This document shows, piece after piece, positions 11,065 through 24,412 of a stretch of 64,000 nt of DNA. The position numbers were made by a program, and so were the translations under genes. Position 1 is the stretch's first letter; each line of letters opens with the position of its first letter. Under the pieces are notes generated by a model. The model had not been told where the DNA came from. It saw nothing but the letters and a program-made list of their open reading frames with translations, and did no database searches. The stretch comes from Neptuniibacter sp. CAU 1671 (GTDB lineage Bacteria > Pseudomonadota > Gammaproteobacteria > Pseudomonadales > Balneatricaceae): positions 186,001 to 250,000 of the forward strand of contig NZ_JARHUE010000003.1 in NCBI RefSeq assembly GCF_029222905.1. Reading direction: 5' to 3'.

Positions 11065-12388
11065 ACCACCCCCAAGTGAGGTGGCTGCATGCCAGCAACA
11101 GTTCGAACGTTCGCTGTTTGAGGCCACCCAATCTTTCACCCAGCCAGTTCGGCGCTGGGTTCTGGCGCACAGCGGTGGCCTGGATTCTCAGGTGTTGCTG
11201 CATCTGGCTGCCAGTCAGACTCGCTATCGTCCCCTGCACGTTTTGCATATTAATCATCAACTGCAGGCCTCCGCTCAGGACTGGGCAGGTTTTTCGGCTG
11301 CTCAGGCGGAACGGTTCGGTGTTGAGTACAGTGCGATTGAGGTGATTCCGGAATCCTCTTCTGAAAAGGCTGCCCGCGATGCCCGTTATCAGGCGTTTGA
11401 GCAGTTTTTACAACCGGGTGATTGTCTTTTACTGGCGCAACATGCAGATGATCAGGCAGAAACGGTGCTGTTCAGGCTACTACGTGGCAGTGGACCTAAC
11501 GGCTTATCGGGAATGCCGGTCGCACGCGCTTTGGGTCAGGGATGTTTGCTGCGTCCCTTGCTGAATCTGACAAAGTCTCAGTTACAGGCATACGCTACGC
11601 ACTTTCAACTGACCTGGGTGGATGATCCCAGTAACCTGAATGATCGTTATTCAAGAAACTTTCTGCGGCATTCCATCATGCCTGCGTTGGCACAGCGATG
11701 GCCCGGTTTGAGTCATCGGCTTTCTGAAGTCGCAACCCGCTGCCGGCAGGAACACCAGTTGTTAAATGCTTATCTGGACCGGGATCTGAAAACACTGGTC
11801 GTGGATAATCAGTTGCGCTTGCCCTTGCTTCTGACAAAGCCGGATGTGCAGCAGTCAATGTTGTTACGTCGCTGGCTTGAAGTCGCAACCGGGGCGCTGC
11901 TGAATGAGGTTCAGTTGCAAGTGATCCGGTCGGGGCTGATCAACGCCGAGTGCGATGCGCAGCCATTGTTTCAGAAACAGGGTCTCACGCTGCGTCGGTA
12001 TCGGGGCTGCCTCTATCTGAACAACACTTTATCTTTGGCTGCAGTAGAAACACTGCCGTCGCTTACGTGTGGAACGCACGATCTCGGGGATGGCAGACTC
12101 ACGATTACTGCTGATAGCGCAGGATTGCGCACCCTGAAAGGTGTTAAACTCAGGCGGCGTCAGGGTGGCGAACGCTGTCGTCCGGCCGGTCGCAGCAACA
12201 GTATGACACTGAAAAATCTGTTCCAGGAAGCTGGTGTACCACCCTGGTTAAGAGCCAGCTGGCCGCTGTTGTACGCGGGAGATCAGCTGGTGGCGGTGCC
12301 GGGTATCTGTGTGGCAGAAGGCTGGTATGTCGACAGTAAAGGTTTTTGTCTTAATTGGCACAGCTTCGCGTTGTCTGAACAAGGCTAA
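11051..12388 (+). CDS. tilS: tRNA(Ile)-lysidine synthetase
   Basis: TilS converts the wobble C of tRNA-Ile(CAU) to lysidine so that it reads AUA. The roughly 445-residue product has the PP-loop ATP-binding motif SGGLDS at residues 41-46, the N-type domain with [20 protein letters not shown], and a C-terminal TilS domain containing [15 protein letters not shown]. The start is a GTG inside the end of accA (14-base overlap); it is the furthest upstream plausible start, and the exact codon is uncertain by up to about 20 residues. Confidence 0.93.
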   Translation: MVETKPPPSEVAACQQQFERSLFEATQSFTQPVRRWVLAHSGGLDSQVLLHLAASQTRYRPLHVLHINHQLQASAQDWAGFSAAQAERFGVEYSAIEVIPESSSEKAARDARYQAFEQFLQPGDCLLLAQHADDQAETVLFRLLRGSGPNGLSGMPVARALGQGCLLRPLLNLTKSQLQAYATHFQLTWVDDPSNLNDRYSRNFLRHSIMPALAQRWPGLSHRLSEVATRCRQEHQLLNAYLDRDLKTLVVDNQLRLPLLLTKPDVQQSMLLRRWLEVATGALLNEVQLQVIRSGLINAECDAQPLFQKQGLTLRRYRGCLYLNNTLSLAAVETLPSLTCGTHDLGDGRLTITADSAGLRTLKGVKLRRRQGGERCRPAGRSNSMTLKNLFQEAGVPPWLRASWPLLYAGDQLVAVPGICVAEGWYVDSKGFCLNWHSFALSEQG

Positions 12389-12399
12389 TTTGCTATGCT
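12371..12399 (+). promoter_or_regulatory. Candidate sigma-70 promoter for pyrG
   Basis: TTGTCT (12371-12376) and TATGCT (12394-12399) are separated by exactly 17 bases, and the -10 is preceded by TGC, an extended -10. It lies across the end of tilS, 60 bases before the pyrG start, and no other good match is visible in the gap. Each box matches consensus in 4 of 6 positions, so this is a reasonable but unproven call. Confidence 0.5.
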
Positions 12400-12443
12400 G
12401 TAGCGCCATCTTGATCGTAAAAAATCTCCTCCGCTTTAATTGA

Positions 12444-14093
<1,650 letters not shown>

Positions 14094-14105
14094 ACATTTA
14101 TTGGG

Positions 14106-14122
14106 CGTGCACTTGGTGCACG
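14106..14122. other. Perfect 7-bp hairpin between pyrG and eno
   Basis: CGTGCAC and GTGCACG form a perfect stem around a TTG loop, in the 58-base gap before eno. No T-run follows, so it is not a normal intrinsic terminator. It could be an mRNA-processing or stabilising hairpin, or a protein site; the role is unknown. Confidence 0.5.
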
Positions 14123-14148
14123 TCGGAACACAATTTTCTGGAGTTTGA

Positions 14149-15447
<1,299 letters not shown>

Positions 15448-15485
15448 TTACAAAACCGCTTAGGTGGTTGCGTCAATTCTGGTAT

Positions 15486-15512
15486 AAAAGGGGGCGGATA
15501 GCCCCCTTTTTT
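15486..15512 (+). terminator. Intrinsic terminator after eno
   Basis: A stem AAAAGGGGGC / GCCCCCTTTT with a GGATA loop, followed by further T residues, begins 38 bases after the eno stop codon. This is a classic rho-independent terminator and separates eno from the ftsB cluster. Confidence 0.9.
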
Positions 15513-15622
15513 GAGTCCGCTCATCCGGGCTTGAATACTTCAGCAGAGGCTGAGGGTTGTTATCTGAGGGTTCCCTTAGGATGAGGGAAATACGAAAGTT
15601 TTTCGCCCCAAGTGGGGAGACT

Positions 15623-15919
15623 ATGTTTCGCTGGGTTTTGCTGCTGATACTGTTGCTCTTTGCCGGACTGCAATACCGTTTGTGGCTGGGTGAAGCTAAT
15701 CTGCGTGAAACCTGGCAGTTAAAAGCCCAGATTGAACAGCAGGTTCTGGACAATGCGCGTTTAATTCAGCGCAACAGTGAACTTGAAGCTGAAGTAAAGG
15801 ACCTGAAACGCGGGCTGTCAGCCATTGAAGAGCGCGCACGCAGTGAGCTTGGCATGATTCGGGAAGGTGAAACCTTTATCCAGTTGGTTGAGCCTGTGCC
15901 GCAGAAGGAAAAGCGTTGA
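15623..15919 (+). CDS. ftsB: Cell division protein FtsB
   Basis: FtsB is a bitopic divisome protein that acts with FtsL and FtsQ to activate septal peptidoglycan synthesis. From ATG 15623 (preceded by GGGGAG) the product has 98 residues: a transmembrane helix (FRWVLLLILLLFAGLQYRLW), then a periplasmic coiled coil (about residues 25-75), then the conserved end RARSELGMIREGE. An upstream frame extension to 15557 lacks family-like sequence. It follows eno as in E. coli, and its stop overlaps the start of truD by 4 bases. Confidence 0.93.
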   Translation: MFRWVLLLILLLFAGLQYRLWLGEANLRETWQLKAQIEQQVLDNARLIQRNSELEAEVKDLKRGLSAIEERARSELGMIREGETFIQLVEPVPQKEKR

Positions 15920-16971
15920 GCGAACTGAACATCAATTTTGCTTATCTGCAATCGCCGCCCGCCGGTTCGGCGGTGATACGCACGGTACCTGAAGATTTTC
16001 AGGTGCAGGAACTGCTCGGCTATACCCCGGAAGGGGAAGGTGAGCACTTTTATCTCTACATCCGCAAAACCGGTGAAAATACCGACTGGGTGGCCAGGCA
16101 GCTGGCAAACTTCTGTCAGGTTTCGCCACGTGAAATCAGTTATGCAGGTAAAAAAGATCGCCATGCGGTCACCGAACAGTGGTTCTGTGTACGTTATCCC
16201 GGTAAACGCGAACTGCACTGGCAACTGTTTAATTCTCCTACCATTGAAGTACTGCAGGTCGCGCGGCATCCCCGTAAATTAAGACTTGGAAACCTGCTGG
16301 GTAACCGGTTTCGTCTGCGTCTGAGGCAGGTCACTGATATGCCCGAGTTGATGCGACGCGTTGAGCAGATAAAACAGTCGGGTGTGCCGAATTATTTCGG
16401 GCCGCAGCGGTTTGGTCATGCGTACGGTAATCTTGACCGGGGATTGGCGCTGTTGCGCGGTGAATACAAAGAGCGCCAGCGACAAAAAAAAGGCTTATAT
16501 ATCTCTGCTGTGCGGTCATGGTTATTCAATCATTTGGTTTCTCAACGTATCCTAGAGGGTTTATGGGATCGGCTTTTGCCGGGTGATGCATTGATGCTGT
16601 CAGGCAGTCAGAGTTGCTTCGTCTGCGAACAACCTGATGCGGCCACAGCTGAACGTTTAAACACGGGTGATGTTTCCCTTACCGCGCCCCTCTGGGGGAT
16701 CGGTCAGCCACTGTGTATTGGTGAAGCACGAGACTGGGAACAGGGGCATGCAGCGGTTTTTAGCGAAGTCTGTGATTTGCTGGAACAGATTGGCCTGAAG
16801 CAGGAGCGCCGTGCCATGCGACTGATGCCGGAAGCCCTGGAGCTGACGCCGGTGTCAGATACCGAGTGCTGGTTGAGTTTCTGTCTGCCTTCCGGCGCTT
16901 TTGCGACCAGTGTATTGCGGGAGTTGAGTCAGGTAACGGAACTCGTTCAGGGACAGCAGGATAACGAATAA
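15916..16971 (+). CDS. truD: tRNA pseudouridine(13) synthase TruD
   Basis: TruD makes pseudouridine 13 in tRNA-Glu. The 351-residue protein has the catalytic Asp in the family motif YAGKKDRHAVTEQWF (GxKDR) and the TRUD-domain block GVPNYFGPQRFGH. The TTG start overlaps the ftsB stop (ttga), so translation is probably coupled. In E. coli and Pseudomonas, ispD and ispF usually stand in this region; here ftsB runs straight into truD. Confidence 0.95.
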   Translation: MSELNINFAYLQSPPAGSAVIRTVPEDFQVQELLGYTPEGEGEHFYLYIRKTGENTDWVARQLANFCQVSPREISYAGKKDRHAVTEQWFCVRYPGKRELHWQLFNSPTIEVLQVARHPRKLRLGNLLGNRFRLRLRQVTDMPELMRRVEQIKQSGVPNYFGPQRFGHAYGNLDRGLALLRGEYKERQRQKKGLYISAVRSWLFNHLVSQRILEGLWDRLLPGDALMLSGSQSCFVCEQPDAATAERLNTGDVSLTAPLWGIGQPLCIGEARDWEQGHAAVFSEVCDLLEQIGLKQERRAMRLMPEALELTPVSDTECWLSFCLPSGAFATSVLRELSQVTELVQGQQDNE

Positions 16972-16972
16972 A

Positions 16973-17722
16973 GTGAAAATATTAGTTTCCAACGATGATG
17001 GTGTTTTTGCCCCGGGTCTGGCGATACTTGCCGAAACTTTGGCGACGATTGCTGACGTTCTGGTGGTCGCCCCGGACCGCAACTGCAGTGGCGCCAGTAA
17101 TTCACTGACGCTGGATCGTCCGCTGAATGTGACCCGTCACGATAACGGCTTTATCTCCCTGAATGGAACGCCGACGGACTGTGTACACCTGGGCAGCTCC
17201 GGTATTTTTGATTTTCAGCCAGATCTGGTGGTGTCCGGTATCAATGCCGGTCCTAATCTGGGAGATGATGTGCTCTATTCCGGTACGGTGGCGGCCGCTA
17301 TGGAGGGGCGTCATCTGAAGTATCCACCACTGGCTGTGTCATCCGGCAGCTTTAATCCGCACCATCTGGCGGATTCAGCCCAAGTGATATTGCAGCTGGT
17401 TAGGGAGATTGAATCTCTGAATGTTGCCTCCCGTACCGTGCTGAATGTGAACATCCCGGACCTGCCGCTGGCTGAACTGGGTGGCGTTCATGTGACCCGG
17501 CTGGGGCATCGAGAGATGGCGGAAAAGCCGATCCCAACTGAAGATCCCCGTGGCAATATCCGTTACTGGATCGCTGGTGCGGGAATCGCCGCTGACCGGG
17601 ATCCTGGCACTGATTTTTTTGCAATCGAGGAAGGATGTGTCTCGATTACCCCAATACATGCAGATATGACCCAGTTCTCCGGGATGGATAACGTGGCGGA
17701 GTGGTTGGAGAAAACCCAGTGA
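16973..17722 (+). CDS. surE: 5'/3'-nucleotidase SurE
   Basis: SurE is a metal-dependent nucleotidase linked to stationary-phase survival. The 249-residue protein begins [15 protein letters not shown] with metal ligands D8 and D9, and has [12 protein letters not shown] and [20 protein letters not shown], all family signatures. It starts with GTG one base after truD and overlaps pcm, completing the surE-pcm-nlpD-rpoS group. Confidence 0.97.
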   Translation: MKILVSNDDGVFAPGLAILAETLATIADVLVVAPDRNCSGASNSLTLDRPLNVTRHDNGFISLNGTPTDCVHLGSSGIFDFQPDLVVSGINAGPNLGDDVLYSGTVAAAMEGRHLKYPPLAVSSGSFNPHHLADSAQVILQLVREIESLNVASRTVLNVNIPDLPLAELGGVHVTRLGHREMAEKPIPTEDPRGNIRYWIAGAGIAADRDPGTDFFAIEEGCVSITPIHADMTQFSGMDNVAEWLEKTQ

Positions 17723-18387
17723 CTGAAGCTCAGTTACAAGGCATTGGGATGACGTCCCAGCGTACACGTGATCGTCTGATCAATCGGTTGCGGGAGCAGG
17801 GCATTGCAGATGAGGCCGTCTTGAATGTGATGCGTGAAATGCCACGTCACATCTTTATTGATGAAGCCTTATCCCATCGCGCCTATGAAGATACAGCTTT
17901 GCCTATCGGCTATAACCAGACCATCTCACAGCCCTATATCGTCGCCAAAATGACCGAGCTGCTGCTGGCGGCAGGGCCGCTTGAACGCGTGCTGGAAGTG
18001 GGCACCGGGTCCGGTTATCAGACAGCGATACTGGCGAAGCTGGTGGGCCAGCTGTATTCGGTTGAACGTATTCGTCCGTTGCAGGAAAAAGCCCGGCAGC
18101 GCCTGCAGTTATTAAAAATTCGGAATGTTCAGCTCAAACACAGTGATGGCGGAATGGGCTGGCCGGAAAAAGCACCCTTTGACGGTATTCTTGCCGCCTG
18201 TGCGCCGGAAGAGGTGCCAGAGGAGCTGAAACAGCAGCTCAAAGTGGGTGGGCGGCTGATCATTCCTGTGGGCGGCAGTCGCGGGCAACAGTTGAAACTG
18301 GTGGTCAGAGAATCTGAAGATTCGTTTACTACTGAGGTACTTGAGGCCGTTAAGTTTGTGCCTCTGCTCAGTGGTGTGGTTCGTTGA
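17719..18387 (+). CDS. pcm: Protein-L-isoaspartate O-methyltransferase
   Basis: PCM methylates isoaspartyl residues so that damaged proteins can be repaired. The SAM-binding motif [16 protein letters not shown] is present, with the upstream block [19 protein letters not shown] and the C-terminal [11 protein letters not shown]. The preferred start is GTG 17719, which overlaps the surE stop (gtga) and gives 222 residues; an internal ATG 30 bases on gives a length closer to E. coli (208). Confidence 0.95.
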   Translation: MTEAQLQGIGMTSQRTRDRLINRLREQGIADEAVLNVMREMPRHIFIDEALSHRAYEDTALPIGYNQTISQPYIVAKMTELLLAAGPLERVLEVGTGSGYQTAILAKLVGQLYSVERIRPLQEKARQRLQLLKIRNVQLKHSDGGMGWPEKAPFDGILAACAPEEVPEELKQQLKVGGRLIIPVGGSRGQQLKLVVRESEDSFTTEVLEAVKFVPLLSGVVR

Positions 18388-18397
18388 TGGAGCATTA

Positions 18398-19339
18398 ATG
18401 CACAAGGAAAAGAGTTGGCGGGACTATCTCTGGTTGTCATTCAAGGGAGTACTGATGGGCGCTGCGGACGCTGTACCCGGCGTATCAGGCGGCACCATTG
18501 CTTTCGTCAGTGGTATCTATGATGAGTTGATTGACTCCCTCAAACAGATCAGTCCAGCGGCGCTGGCAGTACTACTGAAACGCGGACCGCGTGCCTTCTG
18601 GGTCTACATCAATGGCAGTTTTTTGCTGACCCTGCTCAGCGGTATCCTCTTAAGTCTATTTTCGGTCTCTCATCTGGTGGTGTATTGGCTGGAACATGCG
18701 CCTCAACTGCTATGGTCATTCTTTTTTGGGCTGGTGCTGGCATCTACCTGGCTGGTTAGCCGTGATATATCTCGTTGGCAGGCTCAGACGCTGGGGATGT
18801 TTACAATCGGTGCGTTGCTTGCCTATGTGATCACCACAATGGCCCCGGCGATGCTGGAACCCACTCCGCTCAGTTTGTTCCTTTCTGGCATGATTGCGAT
18901 CTGTGCCATGATCCTGCCGGGTATTTCCGGCAGCTTTATTTTGTTGTTACTGGGCATGTATGCCCCTGTGATTGGGGCAATCCAGGCACTGAATATTCCT
19001 GCACTGAGCCTGTTCGCGGCCGGTTGTGTGCTGGGTTTACTGAGTTTTTCCCATCTGCTGAGCTGGTTATTGCATCATTATCGTGTACCGACATTGGCGT
19101 TGTTGTCCGGTTTCTTGTTAGGGTCTTTGAATAAACTCTGGCCCTGGAAGTACACCACGGCCTATACGATTAACCGGCACGGGGAGCAGTTACCGTTGGT
19201 GCAACAGAATATGTGGCCGGATGTGTTTCAGTCCACCACCGGGCAGCCAGCTTATCTGGTCTATTGCGTTGGTCTGATGTTGCTGGGTGCTGTGTTGGTG
19301 ATGTTACTGGTGTGGCTAGACCGCAGACGGAGGGAATAA
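18398..19339 (+). CDS. DUF368 polytopic membrane protein
   Basis: A DUF368-family integral membrane protein of 313 residues with about eight hydrophobic segments. The family block KGVLMGAADAVPGVSGGTIAFVSGIY is at the N-terminus, and a second similar element (ICAMILPGISGSFILLLLGMY) lies near the middle, suggesting an inverted internal repeat as in transporters. ATG 18398 fits better than the open frame from 18341, which would overlap pcm. It sits between pcm and nlpD. Some members of this superfamily have been linked to recycling of polyprenyl-phosphate lipid carriers; the precise role here is not established. Confidence 0.9.
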   Translation: MHKEKSWRDYLWLSFKGVLMGAADAVPGVSGGTIAFVSGIYDELIDSLKQISPAALAVLLKRGPRAFWVYINGSFLLTLLSGILLSLFSVSHLVVYWLEHAPQLLWSFFFGLVLASTWLVSRDISRWQAQTLGMFTIGALLAYVITTMAPAMLEPTPLSLFLSGMIAICAMILPGISGSFILLLLGMYAPVIGAIQALNIPALSLFAAGCVLGLLSFSHLLSWLLHHYRVPTLALLSGFLLGSLNKLWPWKYTTAYTINRHGEQLPLVQQNMWPDVFQSTTGQPAYLVYCVGLMLLGAVLVMLLVWLDRRRRE

Positions 19340-19347
19340 CCTCAATC

Positions 19348-20160
19348 ATGTGTCGTGCCTGGATCGCCTTGTTGGTAGGGGTTGTGCTGACACTTCAGGG
19401 TTGCGGCAGCAGTCCTTATGTTCCGGTGACAGATCGCTCCCGATCCACCGCGCCACAGCCGGCGCCGGCATCTTATGTGGTACAGCAGGGCGATACGCTC
19501 TATTCGATTGCTTTTCGTTACGGTCTGGATTTTAAAACGCTGGCCCGTATTAACCGTATTGGGGGCAGTTACCAGATCTACCCCGGACAAACGCTTAAAT
19601 TACGTTCAGGCAGCGCCCGCAGCAGTGGTTCTGGATCGATTGTGCGTGATGCGTCTATCGCTCAGCAGACAACAGCAACACCTTCCCGCACGCAGACAAA
19701 ACGTTCTGAAAAGAAAACCACTGCTCAATCCACCGTTAAACAACCCTCTGCAACACAAAAAAATAGCTCGCCTTCCGCAGCGTCTGGACCTATCAAGTGG
19801 CAATGGCCTGCTTCAGGTGAAGTGATCCAAAACTTCACTACCAGCGGTAAAATCAACAAAGGCATAAATCTTGCCGGTAAAGAGGGTGATCCGGTGCATG
19901 CCGCAGCAGCGGGACGTGTTGTGTATGCTGGCAATGGACTTTTGGGGTATGGCAATTTAGTGATCATCGATCACAATCAGCAATATCTAAGTGCGTATGC
20001 CCATAACAGTAAAGTTATGGTAAAAGAGAATGATCACGTCAGGGCGGGACAGAAAATTGCGGAATTTGGGCGCACAGGTACCGACCGGGTCATGCTGCAT
20101 TTTGAGATCAGGCGTGACGGTCAGCCTCTAAATCCCTTGAACTTTCTGCCGAAACGCTAA
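19348..20160 (+). CDS. nlpD: NlpD-type lipoprotein, LysM plus LytM domains
   Basis: NlpD is an outer-membrane lipoprotein that activates the amidase AmiC for septum splitting. From ATG 19348 the 270-residue product has a lipoprotein signal with lipobox LQGC, a LysM peptidoglycan-binding domain (about residues 43-88, YVVQQGDTLYSIAFRYGLD), a Ser/Thr/Lys-rich linker and an M23/LytM domain. In the LytM site the first metal ligands are changed (NKGINLAG instead of HxGxD), so it is a non-catalytic activator, as in E. coli NlpD. The rpoS promoter is commonly located within nlpD. Confidence 0.94.
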   Translation: MCRAWIALLVGVVLTLQGCGSSPYVPVTDRSRSTAPQPAPASYVVQQGDTLYSIAFRYGLDFKTLARINRIGGSYQIYPGQTLKLRSGSARSSGSGSIVRDASIAQQTTATPSRTQTKRSEKKTTAQSTVKQPSATQKNSSPSAASGPIKWQWPASGEVIQNFTTSGKINKGINLAGKEGDPVHAAAAGRVVYAGNGLLGYGNLVIIDHNQQYLSAYAHNSKVMVKENDHVRAGQKIAEFGRTGTDRVMLHFEIRRDGQPLNPLNFLPKR

Positions 20161-20199
20161 AGGATGTACCTTGTAGTTCCTCTGGAGTTGGACTGAAGT

Positions 20200-21219
20200 A
20201 TGGTTAATCTAGATAAAGACTGTGACACGGATGTGCAGGAAATGGCGCTTGAGACAGATGATCTGGACATGGAAGAGATGCCGGATGATGCCGAAGATTT
20301 CGATGACGACGAAGAGGAGCCGGAATTCCTCAATAGTGGTCGCGGACGTGGCAGTATGGCCCATAAGGATCTTATCAACGCCAAACACCTGGATGCCACT
20401 CAGCTGTATTTGAATGAGATAGGTTTTTCACCGCTGCTGTCAGCAGAAGAGGAAGTCTATTTCTCTCGTCGGGCACTGAAGGGTGATGAAGCTTCCCGCA
20501 AGCGTATGATCGAGAGTAACCTCCGTCTGGTGGTGAAGATCGCGCGGCGCTATATCAACCGCGGCCTGACCCTGCTTGATCTGATCGAAGAGGGTAATCT
20601 GGGTCTGATTCGTGCAGTTGAAAAATTCGACCCCGAACGTGGTTTCAGATTCTCAACCTATGCCACCTGGTGGATCCGCCAGACCATAGAGCGGGCGATC
20701 ATGAACCAGACCCGGACCATTCGCCTGCCTATCCATGTTGTAAAAGAGCTTAACGTATATCTGCGTGCCGCCCGTGAGCTGGCTCAAAAGCTGGATCATG
20801 AGCCTTCGCCGGAAGAGATTGCTCAACTGGTGGATAAACCGGTTGAGAATGTGGAGCGCATGTTGGGGCTCAATGAGCGCGTGGGTTCAGTCGATACGCC
20901 GATGGGCAAGGATTCCGACAAATCGCTGCTGGATACGATTCCGGATCTTGATTCATCTGATCCTGAAACCCTGCTGCAGGGTTCTAATATCAGCGGTAAC
21001 CTGAATAAATGGCTCGATATGCTGCCGGAAAAACACGCCGAAGTGTTGTCGCGTCGATTTGGCTTGCGCGGCTATGAGATGAGCACGCTGGAAGAGGTCG
21101 GTCAGGAGATTGGCCTTACCCGTGAACGCGTGCGGCAGATTCAGGTGGAGGCGTTGCGTAAGTTGCGTGAGATTGTCGAGAAAAACGGTTTGACCGGAGA
21201 AGATCTGCTGCAACAGTGA
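20200..21219 (+). CDS. rpoS: RNA polymerase sigma factor RpoS
   Basis: RpoS is the general stress and stationary-phase sigma factor. The 339-residue protein has an acidic N-terminus, region 1.2 ([21 protein letters not shown]), region 2 ([53 protein letters not shown]), region 3 and region 4 ([35 protein letters not shown]). The [20 protein letters not shown] segment and the place after nlpD distinguish RpoS from RpoD. Confidence 0.97.
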   Translation: MVNLDKDCDTDVQEMALETDDLDMEEMPDDAEDFDDDEEEPEFLNSGRGRGSMAHKDLINAKHLDATQLYLNEIGFSPLLSAEEEVYFSRRALKGDEASRKRMIESNLRLVVKIARRYINRGLTLLDLIEEGNLGLIRAVEKFDPERGFRFSTYATWWIRQTIERAIMNQTRTIRLPIHVVKELNVYLRAARELAQKLDHEPSPEEIAQLVDKPVENVERMLGLNERVGSVDTPMGKDSDKSLLDTIPDLDSSDPETLLQGSNISGNLNKWLDMLPEKHAEVLSRRFGLRGYEMSTLEEVGQEIGLTRERVRQIQVEALRKLREIVEKNGLTGEDLLQQ

Positions 21220-21263
21220 GTCTTTGATTTTCGGCCGTTCGCCGTTTGATTATCGAACACCAT

Positions 21264-21287
21264 AAAATCGCCTCAGGGCGATTTTTT
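21264..21287 (+). terminator. Intrinsic terminator after rpoS
   Basis: A stem AAAATCGCC / GGCGATTTT with a TCAG loop runs into six T residues, about 45 bases after the rpoS stop. It ends the surE-to-rpoS transcript. Confidence 0.88.
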
Positions 21288-21507
21288 CGTTATGTGGCCA
21301 TTAAAACTGTCGCATATGCGGAAGCTGAATACATCTGTTGCCGCATAAGACAAAGTGTTGCACCCTGATACAAAAGTGACGTTTGTTGATCTGATTTATA
21401 TCCGGCTGATTTAATTGGTCTTTTTGTTGTCTGGTGAAAATTTGATCAATTTGGCATGCTCTATGCTGCAGTTTTTATGTCTGAAAAAAACAATAGAGAT
21501 CGACGTT

Positions 21508-21825
21508 ATGTCCAGACTAATGACGGTTGCAAAGTTACGTGCTGAAAATCAGCAGTATAAAGATACCCGTGGTGTGAGCCAGCAGAATCGCTCATTGGGA
21601 TTTCTGCCAGCATTTTGTGATACAGAGACAGGCCGGGTTGAGTTGTCCTGCTTTGCCGCGGGGATTCCTGCCCCCATCCACCTGCTGACCGGAGTGCCCG
21701 ATGAGTGGGTGGTCGCCCGGCATTTGAGTGGTGAAGTCGCTGCGATTAAGGCGTCTGTGGTCGCAGGTTTCTGGCGCGATGGCAAATTTTTCACTCGTGA
21801 ACAGGCCGCTGGCGCTTTGGCGTAA
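21508..21825 (+). CDS. Small protein of unknown function
   Basis: I do not recognise this 105-residue protein. It has no signal peptide or membrane segment and is rich in Ala, Val and Arg, with an N-terminal part MSRLMTVAKLRAENQQYKDT and a well-mixed core (GFLPAFCDTETGRVEL, HLLTGVPDEWVVARH). The start at ATG 21508 is preceded by ATAGAGATCG; the frame is open upstream to 21415 without convincing sequence. It is convergent with mutS, whose stop is 17 bases away. In Pseudomonas the ferredoxin gene fdxA occupies this rpoS-mutS interval; this product has only one to two cysteines and is not a ferredoxin. Confidence 0.65.
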   Translation: MSRLMTVAKLRAENQQYKDTRGVSQQNRSLGFLPAFCDTETGRVELSCFAAGIPAPIHLLTGVPDEWVVARHLSGEVAAIKASVVAGFWRDGKFFTREQAAGALA

Positions 21826-21841
21826 ACGGCCTGCTTTGCGA

Positions 21842-24412
21842 CTACTGGCACTGTTCTTTGAGCTGGTAGAGTAGCTCCAGTGCCTGTCTTGGGGTCAGGT
21901 CATCAACATTCACCTTTTTAATCGTTTTCACTGCTTTATGTTCCGGTTGGGCGAACATATCGTTTTGCACCGGTGGTGGCGGTGCACTTAGCTGGGCACC
22001 AATACTCACATCCTGCTCCAGCTGGATCAATTTTGCTTTTGCCTGCTGAACTACGTTCAGAGGAACCCCCGCAAGTTGCGCCACCTGCAGACCGTAACTC
22101 TGGCTGGCTGGCCCCTCTTTTACCTCATGCAGAAAAACGATCAGCTCGTTATGCTCTACTGCGGTAAGGTGCACATTAAATACGGTGGCCAACTGGTCTG
22201 GCAGTGCCGTCAACTCAAAATAATGGGTGGCAAACAGGGTGAAGGCGCCTGTTTCTCGCGCCAGATGTTCTGCACAGGCCCACGCCAGTGACAGACCGTC
22301 AAAGGTGCTGGTGCCGCGGCCAACTTCATCCATTAACACCAGACTACGCTCTGTCGCATTATGCATGATATTCGCGGTTTCGGTCATTTCCACCATAAAG
22401 GTTGAACGACCACCGGCCAGATCATCAGATGAACCCATACGGGTAAAGATCCGGTCCACAATGCCTATCTCTGCTGCTGACGCTGGCACATAACTGCCAA
22501 TATGCGCCAGTAGGGTGATCAGTGCAGCCTGACGCATATAGGTGGATTTACCCCCCATATTGGGACCCGTGATAATCAGCATGCGGCGCTGGTTGTCGAG
22601 TTCCAGGTCATTGGCGACAAAGGGTTCGCTCATCACCGCTTCAACCACCGGATGACGTCCCCGCTGAATTTTCAGCATGGGCTCTTCGCTGAGATGTGGG
22701 GGTATATAGTCGAGAGTGACGGCTCGCTCTGCCAGATTCTGCAGTACATCAAGCTCAGCAGTTGCGATGGCGGACTCCTGCAGTGCAAGCAGATGTTCTG
22801 CCAGGGATTCTAATAATGCGTCATACAACGCTTTTTCTCGGGCCAGTGCCCGGCTTTTGGCGGAAAGGGCTTTGTCTTCAAAGGCTTTTAGTTCGGGCGT
22901 GATATAACGCTCGGCATTTTTAAGTGTTTGTCGGCGAATGTAGTCGCCGGGTATTTCTGCATCCTGAGCTTTTCCGATCTCGATGAAATAGCCATGCACT
23001 CTGTTGTAACCCACTTTTAGGGTGGCGATGCCTGTGCGGCCGCGCTCTTTGGCTTCAAGCTGAAGCAGGTAGTCGCCGGCGTTTTCACTGATGTTACGCA
23101 GCTCATCGAGTTCAGCATCATAACCCTCGGCAATGACACCTCCGTCACGTATCACCACCGGAGGGTTATCGATAATTGCGCGTTGCAGTAATGCTGCCAG
23201 TTCCGGAAATTCCGCAATCTGGGTCGTCAGTTCCAGAATCCGTGCAGGTGGGGTTGCAGTCATCAGGTTCTGGAGCTGAGGTAAGACATTTAAGGCATTG
23301 CGTAATCTTTCCAGATCACGGGGTCGTGCAGAGCGAAGTGCTACACGGCTGAGGATGCGTTCGGTATCGCCGACTTCACGCAGACATTCAGCAATCGCTT
23401 CATAGCGATAGTCCTCCTGCAGCCATTGCAATGATGCCTGGCGCAGCTGCAGTTGGTTGATATTGCGTAAAGGTCTGTGTAACCAGCGGCGCAGTAATCG
23501 GCTGCCCATCGGTGTGGCGCAATGATCAATCACTTTTGCCAGGGTATTGTCGGAGCCACCGGATAGGTTCTGGTCAATCTCCAGATTGCGTCGTGTTGCG
23601 GCGTCCAGAAGCACACTTTCCTGATGCTGTTCGACCTGTAAACGCTGGATGTGGGGCAGCGTGCCGCGCTGGGTATCACGTGCATATTGCAGCAGACAGC
23701 CAGCGGCTTTTACGGCTAGGTCCATATGTTCACAGCCAAATGCCAGCAGACTTTGAACCTGGAATTGCTGGCACAACATTTTGATCGCACTGTCTTTTTC
23801 AAAATGCCATGGAGCCTGGGGTCTTAATCCCGCCTGACGCTGAATCAGTGTCTCAATTCCGTTATCTTCTTCAAACAACAGTTCTGCTGGCCGCAGGCGC
23901 TCCAGCTCTGCATTAAGGGCACTGGCACCCTGAATTTCCTGAACCGAAAACCGACCTGCACTGATGTCCATACAGGCCAGTCCGAAGCTGTCCTGATGGC
24001 GGCACAGTGCAACCAGCAGATTGTCTCGCCGTTCATCCAGAAAGGCTTCGTCACTCAGAGTGCCCGGGGTGATAATTCTGGCCACCGCCCGTTCCACCGG
24101 CCCTTTACTGGTGGCGGGATCTCCCACCTGTTCGCAAATGACCACGGACTCGCCGGATTTAACCAGTCGGGCGATATAATTTTCAGCCGCATGATAGGGG
24201 ATGCCCGCCATGGGGATCGGTTGTCCGCCGGATTTACCACGGGCGGTCAGGGAAATATCCAACAGTCGCGAGGCTTTTTTGGCATCGTCGTAAAACAGCT
24301 CATAAAAATCCCCCATCCGATAAAACAGCAGTTGATGAGGATGTTCGGCTTTGATGCGCAGGTATTGCTGCATCATTGGGGTATGCTGAGCGGTGTTTGA
24401 AGCGGTATTCAC
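21842..24412 (-). CDS. mutS: DNA mismatch repair protein MutS
   Basis: MutS recognises mismatches and starts methyl-directed repair. The 856-residue protein (E. coli 853) has the mismatch-binding domain I with [15 protein letters not shown] (the Phe-x-Glu mismatch contact), the core and clamp domains, Walker [10 protein letters not shown] near residue 615, Walker [17 protein letters not shown], and a C-terminal helix-turn-helix region. It is transcribed opposite to its neighbours. Confidence 0.97.
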   Translation of the reverse strand: MNTASNTAQHTPMMQQYLRIKAEHPHQLLFYRMGDFYELFYDDAKKASRLLDISLTARGKSGGQPIPMAGIPYHAAENYIARLVKSGESVVICEQVGDPATSKGPVERAVARIITPGTLSDEAFLDERRDNLLVALCRHQDSFGLACMDISAGRFSVQEIQGASALNAELERLRPAELLFEEDNGIETLIQRQAGLRPQAPWHFEKDSAIKMLCQQFQVQSLLAFGCEHMDLAVKAAGCLLQYARDTQRGTLPHIQRLQVEQHQESVLLDAATRRNLEIDQNLSGGSDNTLAKVIDHCATPMGSRLLRRWLHRPLRNINQLQLRQASLQWLQEDYRYEAIAECLREVGDTERILSRVALRSARPRDLERLRNALNVLPQLQNLMTATPPARILELTTQIAEFPELAALLQRAIIDNPPVVIRDGGVIAEGYDAELDELRNISENAGDYLLQLEAKERGRTGIATLKVGYNRVHGYFIEIGKAQDAEIPGDYIRRQTLKNAERYITPELKAFEDKALSAKSRALAREKALYDALLESLAEHLLALQESAIATAELDVLQNLAERAVTLDYIPPHLSEEPMLKIQRGRHPVVEAVMSEPFVANDLELDNQRRMLIITGPNMGGKSTYMRQAALITLLAHIGSYVPASAAEIGIVDRIFTRMGSSDDLAGGRSTFMVEMTETANIMHNATERSLVLMDEVGRGTSTFDGLSLAWACAEHLARETGAFTLFATHYFELTALPDQLATVFNVHLTAVEHNELIVFLHEVKEGPASQSYGLQVAQLAGVPLNVVQQAKAKLIQLEQDVSIGAQLSAPPPPVQNDMFAQPEHKAVKTIKKVNVDDLTPRQALELLYQLKEQCQ

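Noticed and set aside
21802-21833. Terminator between the small gene and mutS
   Set aside because: CAGGCCG and CGGCCTG can pair but the loop is 18 bases and no T-run follows on either strand; too weak to call.
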